DNA of 58,084 nt from positions 1-58,084 of the forward strand of contig JABDHD010000010.1 in NCBI GenBank assembly GCA_013285685.1, given 5' to 3'. Positions 1 to 9,900 of the stretch are shown here, in pieces. Position numbers and translations under genes: made by a program. The notes beneath the pieces were generated by a model. The model had not been told where the DNA came from and ran no database searches. It saw only the letters and a program-made list of their open reading frames with translations. How positions within the stretch are numbered: position 1 is the stretch's first letter; every line of letters begins with the position of its first letter. The stretch comes from Bacteroidota bacterium (GTDB lineage: Bacteria > Bacteroidota > Bacteroidia > Sphingobacteriales > Sphingobacteriaceae).

Positions 1-23
1 TTACCCCGTTACTTTTCTCAATT

Positions 24-851
24 ATGATCATTGTTATTCAATGTACCGACCAGGTTGGCCTTGTTGCCTCAATAACGGCAGTGCTGGCTAAAGCACAGTT
101 GAATATTGTTTCGATGGGGGAGCACGTTGATGAAGCCAATAACCGGTTTTTTATGCGGTTGGAGATCACCCATTCCGGCGACGGGGCTTTTATTGGTACC
201 GAATTGCGCGGGGTGCTTCCCCCGGATGCCGATATCCATATTAACCCGCTGCCGGATAAGGAGGTTGTGGTGCTGGTGACCAAAGAATATCACTGCCTGG
301 CTGATATACTGGTGCGAAATTTTTATGGAACGCTTGGCGCCCGGGTGAAGGCGGTGATCGGCAATCATAACATCCTGGAGGACATTTGCCGGCGGTTTGA
401 AATACCGTTTTATTACATATCACATGAGCAGGATAGCAAACAGGAGTTTGAAACAAGGATACTGAACGTTATTCAAAAATACGATCCGGATTACATCATA
501 CTGGCTAAATTTATGCGGATATTGTCGCCTGGCTTTGTGACGCGGTTCCCGATGAGGCTCATCAATATCCACCATTCATTTTTGCCGGCATTTATAGGGG
601 CAAATCCCTATAAGAAGGCTTATGAACGGGGCGTAAAGCTGATTGGGGCTACGGCGCATTTTGTGTCGAACGAGTTGGACGAGGGGCCGATCATTGCACA
701 GCAGATCATCCCGGTAAATCACTCTTTCTCGGCGGCAGATATGATGAAAGCGGGACGCGAGATAGAAACGGCTGTGCTTGCTAACGCGCTAAAGCTGGTT
801 TTTGAGGACAGGGTGTTTGTGTACGCGAATAAAACCGTTGTATTCGAATAG
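24..851 (+). CDS. purU: Formyltetrahydrofolate deformylase PurU
   Basis: PurU hydrolyses 10-formyltetrahydrofolate to formate and tetrahydrofolate in the cytosol, balancing one-carbon pools and supplying formate for purine synthesis. The 275-residue product has an N-terminal ACT domain (about 1-80, beginning IIVIQCTDQVGLVA) and a C-terminal formyl-transferase/hydrolase fold. The active-site signature INIHHSFLPAF, the conserved His in GATAHFV and the Asp in LDEGPII are all present, matching the N-H-D catalytic set of the PurN/PurU family. Length is normal for the family (about 280). The ATG at 24 lies close to the window edge, so its promoter cannot be seen. It is followed by a dispersed repeat and an unrelated deacetylase gene, with no sign of an operon. 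Confidence 0.95.
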   Translation: MIIVIQCTDQVGLVASITAVLAKAQLNIVSMGEHVDEANNRFFMRLEITHSGDGAFIGTELRGVLPPDADIHINPLPDKEVVVLVTKEYHCLADILVRNFYGTLGARVKAVIGNHNILEDICRRFEIPFYYISHEQDSKQEFETRILNVIQKYDPDYIILAKFMRILSPGFVTRFPMRLINIHHSFLPAFIGANPYKKAYERGVKLIGATAHFVSNELDEGPIIAQQIIPVNHSFSAADMMKAGREIETAVLANALKLVFEDRVFVYANKTVVFE

Positions 852-930
852 TCCGAAAGTCAGTACTCCCGATAACCATCGGGACCGGAAGTCCGAAAGA
901 AGCTGCGAGTGATGTTTTGACCAACAGAAC
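852..930. repeat. Dispersed repeat, copy 1 (CCGAAAGAAGC family)
   Basis: This stretch between purU and the PIG-L gene contains GTCCGAAAGTCAGT, the small palindrome TCCCGATAACCATCGGGA and then CCGAAAGAAGCTGCGA (from 893). Closely similar sequence recurs at 46282 and at 51789-51870, also in intergenic DNA. The function is unknown; it behaves like a short genomic repeat rather than a gene. Confidence 0.55.
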
Positions 931-958
931 TAAGTTATACAGACTAATTAATTTTGAT

Positions 959-1720
959 ATGGAAGCTTCAAAAAACTCACGCAGGGCATTTGTAAAAAGC
1001 GCCGCCGCGGGCATGGGCGTGTTGACGCTGCCCGGATTGCTAAACGCAAAGCCTTCAAACCCATCTGAAAAGAAAAAGATCGTTTGCGTCGGCGGCCATC
1101 CCGACGACCCGGAAAGCGGATGCGGGGGCACGCTGGCTAAGCTGGTAATGACAGGGCATGAGGTAACCATTATCTACCTAACCACCGGTGAAGCCGGCAT
1201 TGATGGTAAAAGCCATGATGAAGCCGCGCGCATCCGCAAACAGGAAGCGATTAATGCCTGCAAGATATTGAACACCAAGCCGGTTTTTGCGGGGCAAATA
1301 GATGGTGATACCGTGGTGAGCAACGATACGCTGAAACACCTGCAAAGCCTTTTGGCCGAAGAAAAACCCGACATTGTTTTTACGCATTGGCCGGTTGACT
1401 CACATAAGGACCACCAGTGTGCCAGCTTGCTTACGATACAGAGCTGGATAAGGACACCAAACAAATTCTCGCTTTATTTTTTTGAGGTGTGCACCGGCGA
1501 ACAGACGCTCGGTTTTCATCCTGACGTTTTTGTAGATATTACCGACACCCAGGAGACCAAACGAAAAGCCGTTTATTGTCACGTAAGCCAGGACCCACCC
1601 GGAATTTATGGCTGCGGCCATGCGGCGATGGAAGATTTTAGAGGGCGTGAATTCGGCGTAAAAGCGGCTGAAGGATTTGTGCAGATGACAGGGAAACTGA
1701 TGGGTGGGTTTGCTTTATGA
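959..1720 (+). CDS. Tat-exported PIG-L family deacetylase
   Basis: This is a zinc-dependent N-deacetylase of the PIG-L/LmbE family, which acts on N-acetylglucosamine-type amides; the actual substrate is unknown. The reading frame is open from a TTG at 917, but the ATG at 959 is preferred because it starts a clean Tat signal (SRRAFVKSAAAGMGVLTLPG), indicating export as a folded protein. The metal-site motif H47-P-D-D50 and the downstream HWPVDSHKDH segment supply the expected zinc ligands and catalytic Asp. The 254-residue product is normal in size. A paralogue with the same layout lies at 53137-53901, where the first Asp of the HPDD motif is Gly. No operon partner is evident; a palindromic repeat element follows. 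Confidence 0.88.
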   Translation: MEASKNSRRAFVKSAAAGMGVLTLPGLLNAKPSNPSEKKKIVCVGGHPDDPESGCGGTLAKLVMTGHEVTIIYLTTGEAGIDGKSHDEAARIRKQEAINACKILNTKPVFAGQIDGDTVVSNDTLKHLQSLLAEEKPDIVFTHWPVDSHKDHQCASLLTIQSWIRTPNKFSLYFFEVCTGEQTLGFHPDVFVDITDTQETKRKAVYCHVSQDPPGIYGCGHAAMEDFRGREFGVKAAEGFVQMTGKLMGGFAL

Positions 1721-1727
1721 AAGCTTA

Positions 1728-1920
1728 GAAGCTGTTTAAAAATGACCCGAGTTTATTTTTCATTGCCGTTGACTTTAGTCAACGGATAAAAATCAGCTAT
1801 AATATTGGGCTTTAGCCCAAACTGTCAGGCGTGTTTGGGCTAAAGCCCGCAGTTTGTGTGTCATTAACCCGTCGCCTAAAGCCGACGGCATTGAATATTC
1901 TGATTTTTAAAGCTTCTTAG
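1728..1920. repeat. Palindrome cluster with imperfect inverted ends
   Basis: Four palindromes are packed together: a stem CCGTTGAC/GTCAACGG at 1766-1785, GGGCTTTAGCCC at 1807-1818, GGGCTAAAGCCC at 1837-1848, and CCGTCG/CGACGG at 1869-1888. The second and third also pair with each other over about 16 bases. The outer ends (CTTAGAAGCTGTTTAAAAAT near 1725 and its imperfect complement near 1904-1920) form inverted termini. This fits a non-coding REP/BIME- or MITE-like mobile repeat. No ORF is present, and a stem this size could also end transcription of the genes on either side. Confidence 0.65.
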
Positions 1921-1990
1921 GAGTTTTTATTGCGTTTTACCCTGCAAATCGTATACTAAGGTATAAGATTTGCAGGGAAGACTCATCAGA

Positions 1991-2542
1991 CTACACCTTA
2001 GCCAGCGCCGTGGGCAATCCATCCAAACTCACCAGGTTTTTCTCCGCTTTATACGTTTCAAGCCCATCCAGGCCCTTGTTAGCGGCCCATTTATACGCCT
2101 GGTCTCTTTCGCCTAAATACTCATAGTATGGCACACCAAATCCGCAGGAAGTTTGCACCATATCGATATCTGCCACAATAATTTGCCGGGTTGACATCAT
2201 TAGCGTAAAATGCGACGAAAGCTCCGGCCAATCGGCATCGCCAGGCAATACTGCATAGCCCTTTCCGTATAAACGCAGGATAAGCGGCGGGCCATCAAAT
2301 GCGCAAAACATAAAGGTGATACGGCCATTCTCAAGAATATGGGCCGAAGTTTCGTTTCCGCTGCCAGTAATGTCCATATAGGCCACTTTATTTGCCGAAA
2401 ATATCCTGAAACTATCCATCCCTTTAGGCGAAAGGTTAACGTGGCCGCCAGGGTTAAGGGGCGCCGAAGCCACAAAGAACATTTTTTGCTTTTCGATAAA
2501 CGCTTTGTGGTGGTCGAGCATGTTAGTAAAGAACTTTCCCAT
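1991..2542 (-). CDS. Pyridoxamine 5'-phosphate oxidase-like flavin-binding protein
   Basis: The 183-residue protein has the split-barrel look of PPOX-like FMN proteins: an N-terminal helix, then KMFFVASAPLNPGGHVNLSP, the typical opening strand pair of this group, followed by the GRITFMFCAFDGPPLILRLYG core strand. Members bind FMN, F420 or haem, and the substrate cannot be read from sequence. It is probably cytosolic, with no signal or membrane segment. It stands alone between the palindrome cluster and the GH30 gene and is transcribed on the minus strand. The family call is good; its role is unknown. Confidence 0.8.
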   Translation of the reverse strand: MGKFFTNMLDHHKAFIEKQKMFFVASAPLNPGGHVNLSPKGMDSFRIFSANKVAYMDITGSGNETSAHILENGRITFMFCAFDGPPLILRLYGKGYAVLPGDADWPELSSHFTLMMSTRQIIVADIDMVQTSCGFGVPYYEYLGERDQAYKWAANKGLDGLETYKAEKNLVSLDGLPTALAKV

Positions 2543-2691
2543 ACCTCAAATTCAATTCATACTCAAAAATAATAAAAACGGATTATTTAAGATGAGCGTT
2601 TGATGAGTGTTTGGTTAAGATCTCATAAACCAGCCGTTTTATTGCACTGCTATTACTTTTCGCGGATTCAAATAAAAGTGCTTAGTCATCA

Positions 2692-2729
2692 AAAAAAATC
2701 GGGCCTGCTTTTTTTTGCGCAAGCCCGAT
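2692..2729 (-). terminator. Rho-independent terminator after the GH30 gene
   Basis: Read on the minus strand there is a stem with arms ATCGGGC/GCCCGAT (2698-2704 and 2723-2729) followed by a run of eight T. It lies just downstream of the GH30 stop codon at 2756. Confidence 0.75.
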
Positions 2730-2755
2730 CCGTTTAACTCTTTCGCCTTTCACCT

Positions 2756-4222
2756 CTACTCCACTACCAGCGTAGCAATTGAGTGCGCCGGTGCGTTTGT
2801 TTTAGCGGCCTTACCCTTTATCCAAAGGTAGTACTCAATATCCTTATCGGTTTTATTCATCACCACCACAGCTATTTTGCCATCGGGATTTAGATAGGCG
2901 GTGCTCAGCAGCATATCGCGGCTGGCGGCGCTTGCAATGCGTTTGGCGCCCGGGCGGATGTATTTTGAGAAATGCCCGATATAATAATACGAATTAGTGT
3001 ATGTCAGCTGCCCGGTTTTGGTATCGGCATGTACCGGTGCAAAGCAGAAATTGCCCACATGGTTCGGGCCGCCTTTTTCGTCAAGCAGCACATTCCAGTC
3101 AGTCCAGCCTACCGTGCCCGCGTTAAAATCGTTCATCATGGACCATCCGTACTTTTCGCCGAGGTCCCAGCTGTTAATGTTATTCAGGTCGAACCGTTCG
3201 GCGCATCCTTCGGTGAAGATTAGCGGTTTATCGGGGAATGCCCGCGCCACAAGCCTTTCGTTTTCGAAGTTCATCCCTGCGCCGGTCCAGGTTTCGTACC
3301 AGTGGTAGCCTATGCCCCACACATATTTGGCCGCCTGCGGGTCCTCCAGGATGGTGCTGGCGCGCTGGTACATCAGGTCGCGGTTATGGTCCCAGGCAAT
3401 CAGGCGCTTGCTGCCCATGCCGGCCTTGGCCAGTGTTGGGCCTAAAAAGTTTTTGATAAAATCGCGCTCATCCTCGGCGGTGTACAGGCACGATTCCCAT
3501 GTTTGTGTCGCCATCGGTTCGTTTTGTACCGTAAGTCCCCAGATAGGGATGCCCAATTTTTGGTATGAATTGATGAATTTCACATAGAAGTTTGCCCATG
3601 ATTGATCGTATTCAGGTTTTAGCTTACCGCCGTGCAGCACATCGTTATTGGTTTTCATCCATCCGGGCGGGCTCCATGGCGATACAAACAAGTCTAATTT
3701 ACCGCCCGCCGCCGCTATCACCTCTTTTATAAAAGGGATGCGGTATTTCATGTCGTGGCTGATGTCGAACGATTTCAGCGAAACATCCCCTGTTTTTACA
3801 TAGCTGTAACTATCGCTCGAAAAATCACAGCTTTGAATATTGGTCCGGCCCAGCGTATAACCTATGCCGGCAACCTTGTCATAATAAGCCGTCAGCAATT
3901 CCTTTTGCTTGTCTTTGGGTAATTTATAAAACGTTTCGGCCGAGGCATCGGTCAGCGCGCCGCCAATGCCCAACATGGTTTGAAATGTTTTCGACGGGTC
4001 CACAAAAACGGCGACTTCCGTCTCAACCGGCTGTGGTTTCGAGCTAAAATGCAGCTTTTCAGCCTGTTGGGTAAGCCGGTCGGTTGTGTTTTTGGCGGTA
4101 AGATAAACGGTAACCGTTTTGCTGGCAGCCGAATAAGGCGCAGCCTTTTTTTGCGCGTCGGCGCGGCCCGCCATGCCAAAAACCGCCAATGCAAGGCCGC
4201 ATAAAAATGTTTGTTGTTTCAT
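2756..4222 (-). CDS. Secreted GH30-family glycosidase (glucosylceramidase-like)
   Basis: This is a retaining beta-glycosidase of family GH30. The best matches by motif are glucosylceramidase-like or beta-1,6-glucanase subfamilies; the exact linkage cannot be settled here. The open frame extends to 4270, but the ATG at 4222 begins a proper signal peptide (MKQQTFLCGLALAVFGMAG, cleavage near ADA-Q), giving 488 residues. The acid/base Glu is E235 in GLTVQNEP and the nucleophile is E338 in LIFTEGC, both at the expected strand ends of the TIM barrel. GRTNIQSCDF and VSPWSPPGWMK are further GH30 hallmarks, and a short beta-sandwich closes the protein. It is divergent from the kinase array and ends in a clear terminator. 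Likely periplasmic or secreted glycan degradation. Confidence 0.9.
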   Translation of the reverse strand: MKQQTFLCGLALAVFGMAGRADAQKKAAPYSAASKTVTVYLTAKNTTDRLTQQAEKLHFSSKPQPVETEVAVFVDPSKTFQTMLGIGGALTDASAETFYKLPKDKQKELLTAYYDKVAGIGYTLGRTNIQSCDFSSDSYSYVKTGDVSLKSFDISHDMKYRIPFIKEVIAAAGGKLDLFVSPWSPPGWMKTNNDVLHGGKLKPEYDQSWANFYVKFINSYQKLGIPIWGLTVQNEPMATQTWESCLYTAEDERDFIKNFLGPTLAKAGMGSKRLIAWDHNRDLMYQRASTILEDPQAAKYVWGIGYHWYETWTGAGMNFENERLVARAFPDKPLIFTEGCAERFDLNNINSWDLGEKYGWSMMNDFNAGTVGWTDWNVLLDEKGGPNHVGNFCFAPVHADTKTGQLTYTNSYYYIGHFSKYIRPGAKRIASAASRDMLLSTAYLNPDGKIAVVVMNKTDKDIEYYLWIKGKAAKTNAPAHSIATLVVE

Positions 4223-4267
4223 TGTTGTATGGTGAGATAAAGTACTGCGTACTTGGTTTATACCAGC

Positions 4268-4275
4268 CAAATCTA
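4268..4275 (-). promoter_or_regulatory. Candidate -7 promoter element for the GH30 gene
   Basis: On the minus strand the sequence TAGATTTG matches the Bacteroidota -7 consensus TAnnTTTG exactly and lies about 46 bases upstream of the chosen ATG at 4222. A convincing -33 TTG at the usual spacing is not evident, so the call is moderate. It supports the 4222 start over the upstream one at 4270. Confidence 0.45.
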
Positions 4276-4600
4276 TTTATTTTGATCGAAACATTTTTCT
4301 TTTTCTTGTTTTAGTTAGAGCGGGTGTTCATTATTGGACATATCAAGAATTTTCTTTAATAATTTACAGCTTCTGTGGCAACAGAATACGCCTTAATTTA
4401 AACATCGGTTTGACATTGCTACCAAAACCTCTTGACAATCATTATCCAAACTTTTTTGCTTAATTTCCCAAAGTCAATTTGACCCCGGTAAATACCCTGA
4501 TTTGATTTAGTGCCCCCGCCCCTTGCCGGCGTTACTATTGTTTAAATTCCAGCCAGGTTATGAACAAACGGATATTTGCTCCTGCAGGCCGTCATTTCGG
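4276..4600. other. Divergent intergenic region, no gene seen
   Basis: AT-rich DNA between the GH30 promoter and the repeat in front of HK1. No ORF with coding character and no clear hairpin is seen here. Promoters for the kinase array probably lie in this stretch, but none could be pinned down. Confidence 0.5.
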
Positions 4601-4817
4601 CCGCGTTCCTGTTAAAGGCGTTCCCGCAGGGTCTCTCGCAGAGGACCCTGCGCTCCGTGCCCGGCGGAGGGGGGCTCTTATGGCCAGCATAACAGCGACA
4701 TTCCAAGCATTGTTTACAATTAAAACGCAGTTACCCTCTTTCCCGCTTGCGGTAGAGAGGGTCGGCGAGCGAAGCAAAGCCGGGGTGAGTCGACCCGGCG
4801 GACATTACCGCAAGTGC
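4601..4817. repeat. GC-rich repeat block abutting the HK1 start
   Basis: Two palindromic units are visible: GCAGGGTC/GACCCTGC at 4626-4651, and a longer unit whose ends CTTGCGGTA (4746-4754) and TACCGCAAG (4806-4814) pair perfectly. The second unit encloses GAGAGGGTCGGCGAGCGAAG and GGGTGAGTCGACCC. Its composition differs from neighbouring coding DNA. The block happens to be open in the HK1 frame from an ATG at 4560, giving a false 86-residue extension without coding character. The repeat ends four bases before the preferred HK1 ATG. Confidence 0.6.
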
Positions 4818-6836
4818 ATGCACCACACATCGACTTACCTCCCCGTTAAAGGCTTTTTTCTGTTAATCACCTGTTCGCTGCTTTGTGCCCACGCGGCCGT
4901 TGCCCAAAAAGTTTTTGTCGACAGCCTCACCCGCGCATACCACCAAAACCACCAGGACACAACCCTGGTGCAGCTGTATGCCGAAAAGGCCGAAAAGATT
5001 TATATCACCGCCGACGTAGATTCGGGCATGTATTGCGTAAACCAGGGACTTCAAATCTCGCGGCGTATTCATTACAAACACGGCGAATTGCGGACGCTTA
5101 CGCTCAAAGCTGTTTATCTCAACCGGCGCGGCGGACTGGTCGAGTCGATAAAAATCAGCTTTGATGTTATCCCCCAGGCAACTAAAACCAATGATGAACG
5201 TGTACTGGCGCAAGCCTATAATAATCTCGGCCTCTGTTACCAGGTTTTAAAAAACTATCATAAATCCATCGATTATTATTTGCTTTTTATACGTGTGGCC
5301 GAACATGGCCATTTTGCAGATTACCAGGTTACTGCGTACAATAACACGGCAAGGGTGTATTTCGACATTGACAATATCGACTCAGCGTCCTATTACAACA
5401 ACAAAGCTTATGCCACCGCAATGCGAACCAACAATGTCAGAAATATCGCCTACCTCATCCGCAATTTCGGCACCATAGCTGAATCCAGGGGTGACCATAA
5501 AAAAGCGATAGCCTATTTCCGGAAAAGTATCATCGTACTGAAAGTTAAAACCAACCATTACCTGCTGAGCGAGGATAACCGCAGGCTGGCCGAGGCTTAC
5601 CTGCAGCTAAAACGGACAGATTCAGCCTTGTATTTTGCCAAAGGCGCTTATAACGAAGGCAAGCTGGATAAGGACCCCGAACTGGTGATGAAAGCGGCCG
5701 ATATGCTGGCATCGATCTACAGCGCAACCGGCGACTATAAAAATGCTTATATCTACCAGCAGGAAAAAATTGTGAGCGGCGACAGCCTGTTCAGCCGCGA
5801 AAAATCGCTCCAGGTACAAAACCTAACTTTTAACGAGGACCAGCGCCGGCAAAAAGAAACAGAAGTCAGGAATGCCGAACAAGCCCGGATGCGCTTCTAT
5901 TTGCTGCTGGGCGTTTTGGGCGTATTTGTGCTGATCGCGGCCATCCTGCTTTTTGCAAACAGCCAGCGTAAAAAAGCCAACAACATACTGCAGCAGCGCA
6001 ACGAGCAGATAGAAACCCAGCATAAGGCACTTGAAAAATCCATGGCCGATCTGAAAACAACCCAGTCCCAACTGATTCAATCCGAAAAAATGGCCTCGCT
6101 GGGTGAGCTTACCGCCGGTATCGCCCACGAAATTCAAAACCCACTAAACTTCGTCAATAATTTCTCCGAAGTAAGCGTGGAGTTGCTTGCTGAATTGAAA
6201 GAAGAAGAAGCAAAGGGGAACAAAGAAGAAGTTATTGCCATTGCTAATGACTTAACTCAAAATCTCGAAAAAATCCATCACCACGGCAAACGCGCCGACT
6301 TTATTGTAAAAGGCATGCTGGAACACAGCCGCACCAATACCGGCGAAAAACAGCTAACCGATATGAATGTACTTTGCGACGAGTTTTTAAAGCTATCCTA
6401 TCATGGCCTGCGGGCAAAGGATAAAAATTTCAATGCGGAGATAATCACCCATTTTGACCCTAAACTGCCAAAGGTAAACGTATCACAGCAGGATATGGGC
6501 AGGGTGATGCTCAACCTGTTTAACAATGCCTTTTATGCGGTGAACCAAAAGTCGAAAACAGCGGGAACTGGCTACAAGCCGGAAGTCACGGTTTCTACAT
6601 CTGTCGAAAATGGCCAGGTGGCCATCAAGGTAAAGGATAACGGCGTAGGTATACCCGATGCGATTAAAGAGAAGATCATGCAGCCATTTTTTACTACGAA
6701 GCCAACCGGTGAGGGCACAGGATTGGGCTTGAGCCTAACTTATGATATGGTAGTGAAGGGCCATGGGGGGAGTTTAAAGGTTAACAGTGTTGAGAATGAA
6801 GGCTCGGAGTTTATGATAACATTGCCGGTTGACTAA
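4818..6836 (+). CDS. HK1: periplasmic TPR sensor histidine kinase
   Basis: First of eight array kinases. The 672-residue form starting at 4818 has a signal peptide (ending near HAAVAQ), a periplasmic tetratricopeptide-repeat sensor (about 30-350, with segments such as [20 protein letters not shown]), one membrane segment (about 359-380), a coiled coil and the kinase. The phospho-acceptor is H437 in [12 protein letters not shown]; the N box is [10 protein letters not shown], the G1 box DNGVGIPD and the G2 box [13 protein letters not shown]. It should autophosphorylate in response to a periplasmic or envelope signal and pass phosphate to a separate receiver, as no receiver or DNA-binding domain is attached. 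The core belongs to the subtype marked [18 protein letters not shown], shared with HK2 and HK6. The longer start at 4560 is rejected because it translates a repeat and buries the signal peptide. Confidence 0.9.
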   Translation: MHHTSTYLPVKGFFLLITCSLLCAHAAVAQKVFVDSLTRAYHQNHQDTTLVQLYAEKAEKIYITADVDSGMYCVNQGLQISRRIHYKHGELRTLTLKAVYLNRRGGLVESIKISFDVIPQATKTNDERVLAQAYNNLGLCYQVLKNYHKSIDYYLLFIRVAEHGHFADYQVTAYNNTARVYFDIDNIDSASYYNNKAYATAMRTNNVRNIAYLIRNFGTIAESRGDHKKAIAYFRKSIIVLKVKTNHYLLSEDNRRLAEAYLQLKRTDSALYFAKGAYNEGKLDKDPELVMKAADMLASIYSATGDYKNAYIYQQEKIVSGDSLFSREKSLQVQNLTFNEDQRRQKETEVRNAEQARMRFYLLLGVLGVFVLIAAILLFANSQRKKANNILQQRNEQIETQHKALEKSMADLKTTQSQLIQSEKMASLGELTAGIAHEIQNPLNFVNNFSEVSVELLAELKEEEAKGNKEEVIAIANDLTQNLEKIHHHGKRADFIVKGMLEHSRTNTGEKQLTDMNVLCDEFLKLSYHGLRAKDKNFNAEIITHFDPKLPKVNVSQQDMGRVMLNLFNNAFYAVNQKSKTAGTGYKPEVTVSTSVENGQVAIKVKDNGVGIPDAIKEKIMQPFFTTKPTGEGTGLGLSLTYDMVVKGHGGSLKVNSVENEGSEFMITLPVD

Positions 6837-6925
6837 CAAAGTAAACAGACCGCCGCAAAAAATGCGGGCTGAGGCGATAAAATCCTTAGTTTAGATTTTA
6901 CATCGTTAGATGCTAAATACTTATT

Positions 6926-9900
6926 ATGATAACAAATAAAAGTTGGGTTCTGTTAACTATCGTCGTTATCGGAATCGCATTCACATCCTGTGTCGGTGGC
7001 TCCGGCAACGATGCTGCGCCGGTTCCACCGGACGAAACGGCCCCGGCTATACAGCCCCTGGTACTGAGCAAACCCAAAAAGCTCGCCTGGGCCACGGTTA
7101 AGCCCGTAGCCATAAAGCCGTCGGTCACCCGGTTGGATTGGGGAAACCTGCCCCGGCAAGCATTGGATACGACCGGGTTTAAGCCGTTTAAATACCCCGT
7201 GCAGGAAGGCAAATTTAACTACAGCACCCTGCCCTCCAAAATGCTCGATATCGATAAGCTTCCGTCGCGCCCATTAAAATTTAAAAGCTATGCGCTGCCG
7301 CCGCCTAAACTGGTGAAAGGAGCGAAACCGGAACTAAAAAACGGCAACTTATATCTGCTGGGCGTTAGCGACGATGAATCTGGATCGCGCACCGAGGTAA
7401 CCCGTTTGCTTCGCGACAAGGGCGGCTTTTTGTGGATGGCCTGTACCTACGGGCTTTACCGCTTTGACGGCGAAAACCTGATGTCGTTTTTATCCTTCCC
7501 TGACGAATCGTATGATTACGGTATGGTGCAGGATAGCCTGGGGAATATTTGGATGCCGAACCAAAGCAGCCCGCTGATGGTATTGGATCCTAAAGCCGGG
7601 ATTTTAAAAAAAGCCGCCCCCAACCAGCACCTGGATGATCTGACGCATTTGATGGTCGACAGCCGGCAGCGGATCTGGACCACCAGCCAAAGCGGTGAAG
7701 TGAACATTATCGATCCAAACACACAAACGGTTAAAACACTTAGCAGCAAAAACGGGCTGTTTACCGCCAACCGGACGGCGGGGATAGCACAGGACAAAAG
7801 CGGAAAGATATGGGTTAGTGCCGGCGGCGGCGGTATGTATATACTCGACCCCGAAAATAAGACCATAAAACATCTTGATCAGGCCCATGGCCTACTATCC
7901 GACAGGTTGAACAATATCCTTTTTGACAGCAACGGGCGCTTATGGGTTGGAATGTACGGGGGCACAATACAGGTGATCGACGCTCAAAACAAATCCATTC
8001 AAACCATCCGCGAATTACAATCAAATGCACCGGGCATATTTGTTGCCTGCCTGTTGCAGGATGACGAGGGAAGGGTTTGGATCGGCACAACTGCTAATGG
8101 CGTAACGGCCATCGACCTGGAGAAACGGCTTGTTATGCACCTCACTAAAAATGACGGGCTGGCGGCAAACGGCGTGCTTGATATCCGGCAGGACGATAAA
8201 GGCCAGGTGTGGATAGCCACCAGTCTGGGCCTAAATATGATAGCCGCAACAAAGGGCGTTGTAGCGCATACCGGCGGTGATTATATAAGCAATTTAATGG
8301 AGGACGGCAGGGGTTTGATATGGAAAGCAACAAATGGAAATGGCATAGACATACTTGACCGGAAAAAGCAGACCAGCCGGCATTTGGGTACTAAAGAAGG
8401 ACTCCTGAGCGACACAGTCTATTTTGTTGAGCAAACAAACCAGGGCGTTTTTATATCCACCGGCAAGAGTTTGGAAATAGTGGATACAGTCAAAAAAACC
8501 GTCACCCATCTCAAAAGCAGTTACAGCAATATTTTATTCGACAAAGCCGGCCGTATATGGTACCTGGACGAGAGCGAGACGGGAATAAATTTATATGACC
8601 AGAAAACGCAGACCATCAAGCATTTCGACAAGAACATTCTGCAGTTAAATAGTTCTATTTATTTTACGTGCCTCGACGAGCGCGGCCGTATTTGGCTAAG
8701 CAACAGTTTTGGCGAGGTAGCGGTTATCGATCCGGACGCAGGCACCATCCAATCCCTGGCAAACATAACACGTGGTCGAAAGTACAGCTCGGTGTTCTTT
8801 TTGCCCGACGATAAGGGAAATATATGGATTGGAACGGATAGAGGGATTTACATAGCAGATATTACAAACCGGAATGTCGTTCGTTTTACAGCTGCTCAGG
8901 GGCTTATCAACAATAAAGTATTGTCGTTATCGCAATACAAAGGAAAAATTTATGCCGGCACTAGCCTGGGTGTAAGCGTAATTACGCCGCCTGCAGAAGG
9001 CGTCAGTACGAAAAAACACTGGGTGACAGTATCTTTTGTCATTCCTAAACAAAACGCAAATAGTTACAACAGCGACCTGGTGACAAAGGACGGCCTTTAC
9101 TGGTCAGGCGATAAAGGAGTAACGGCCTTTGATCTTGCCAAAAAAGGTTTGTCCGAATCACAGCCGTACATTAAAGGATTTAGCTTGTACGATCGCCCGA
9201 TGTATTTTTATGTTAAAAGGGGATTTAATTCTTCTGCAACGGACACCCTGTGGCGGCAAAACGAACAAGCCCATTTCTTAAAAGGTGAAACGCCGGCAAA
9301 CACAAGCTACGCTTTTAAAAGCGGTTTGAGATGGGATGGAGTTGCAGGCTCAAATAATATACCTGTAAACCTGCAAATACCTTATAACCAAAACTTTATT
9401 CATTTTCATTACGGCAATATAAACCTGGGGCCGCATGACACGACGCGGTACCGGTATACGCTGAATGGTGTTGACAAAACCTGGAGCGACGTTACCAGCG
9501 ATACCTCATCCACGAACTATATGAACCTGCAACCCGGCAGTTATACTTTCGAAGTGATTAGCAGAAATGCGGCGAATTTTTGGGGCCAACCGGCGAGGTT
9601 TAGCTTTACTATTAATCCGCCGTGGTGGAAAACCTGGTGGGCTTATGTTATTTATGCCATCGTTTTTGCAGGCGCGATATGGGGTTTCGTTTATTATCGT
9701 TCACTAAAGCTGATAAAAGAAAAAAAACTGCTTGAGGACAAAGTACTCCGGGCAACCGGTGAAATAATGCAGCAGAAGGAAGAAATAGCAACACAGCGCG
9801 ATTCGCTGGAAACACAACGAAACGACCTGGAGAAAACGCTTGTTGAACTAAAATCAACTCAAACGCAGCTCATCCAATCCGAAAAAATGGCCTCGCTGGG

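Noticed and set aside
4560..4817. N-terminal 86-residue extension of HK1
   Set aside because: It translates a palindromic repeat, has no coding character, and the signal peptide begins only at 4818.
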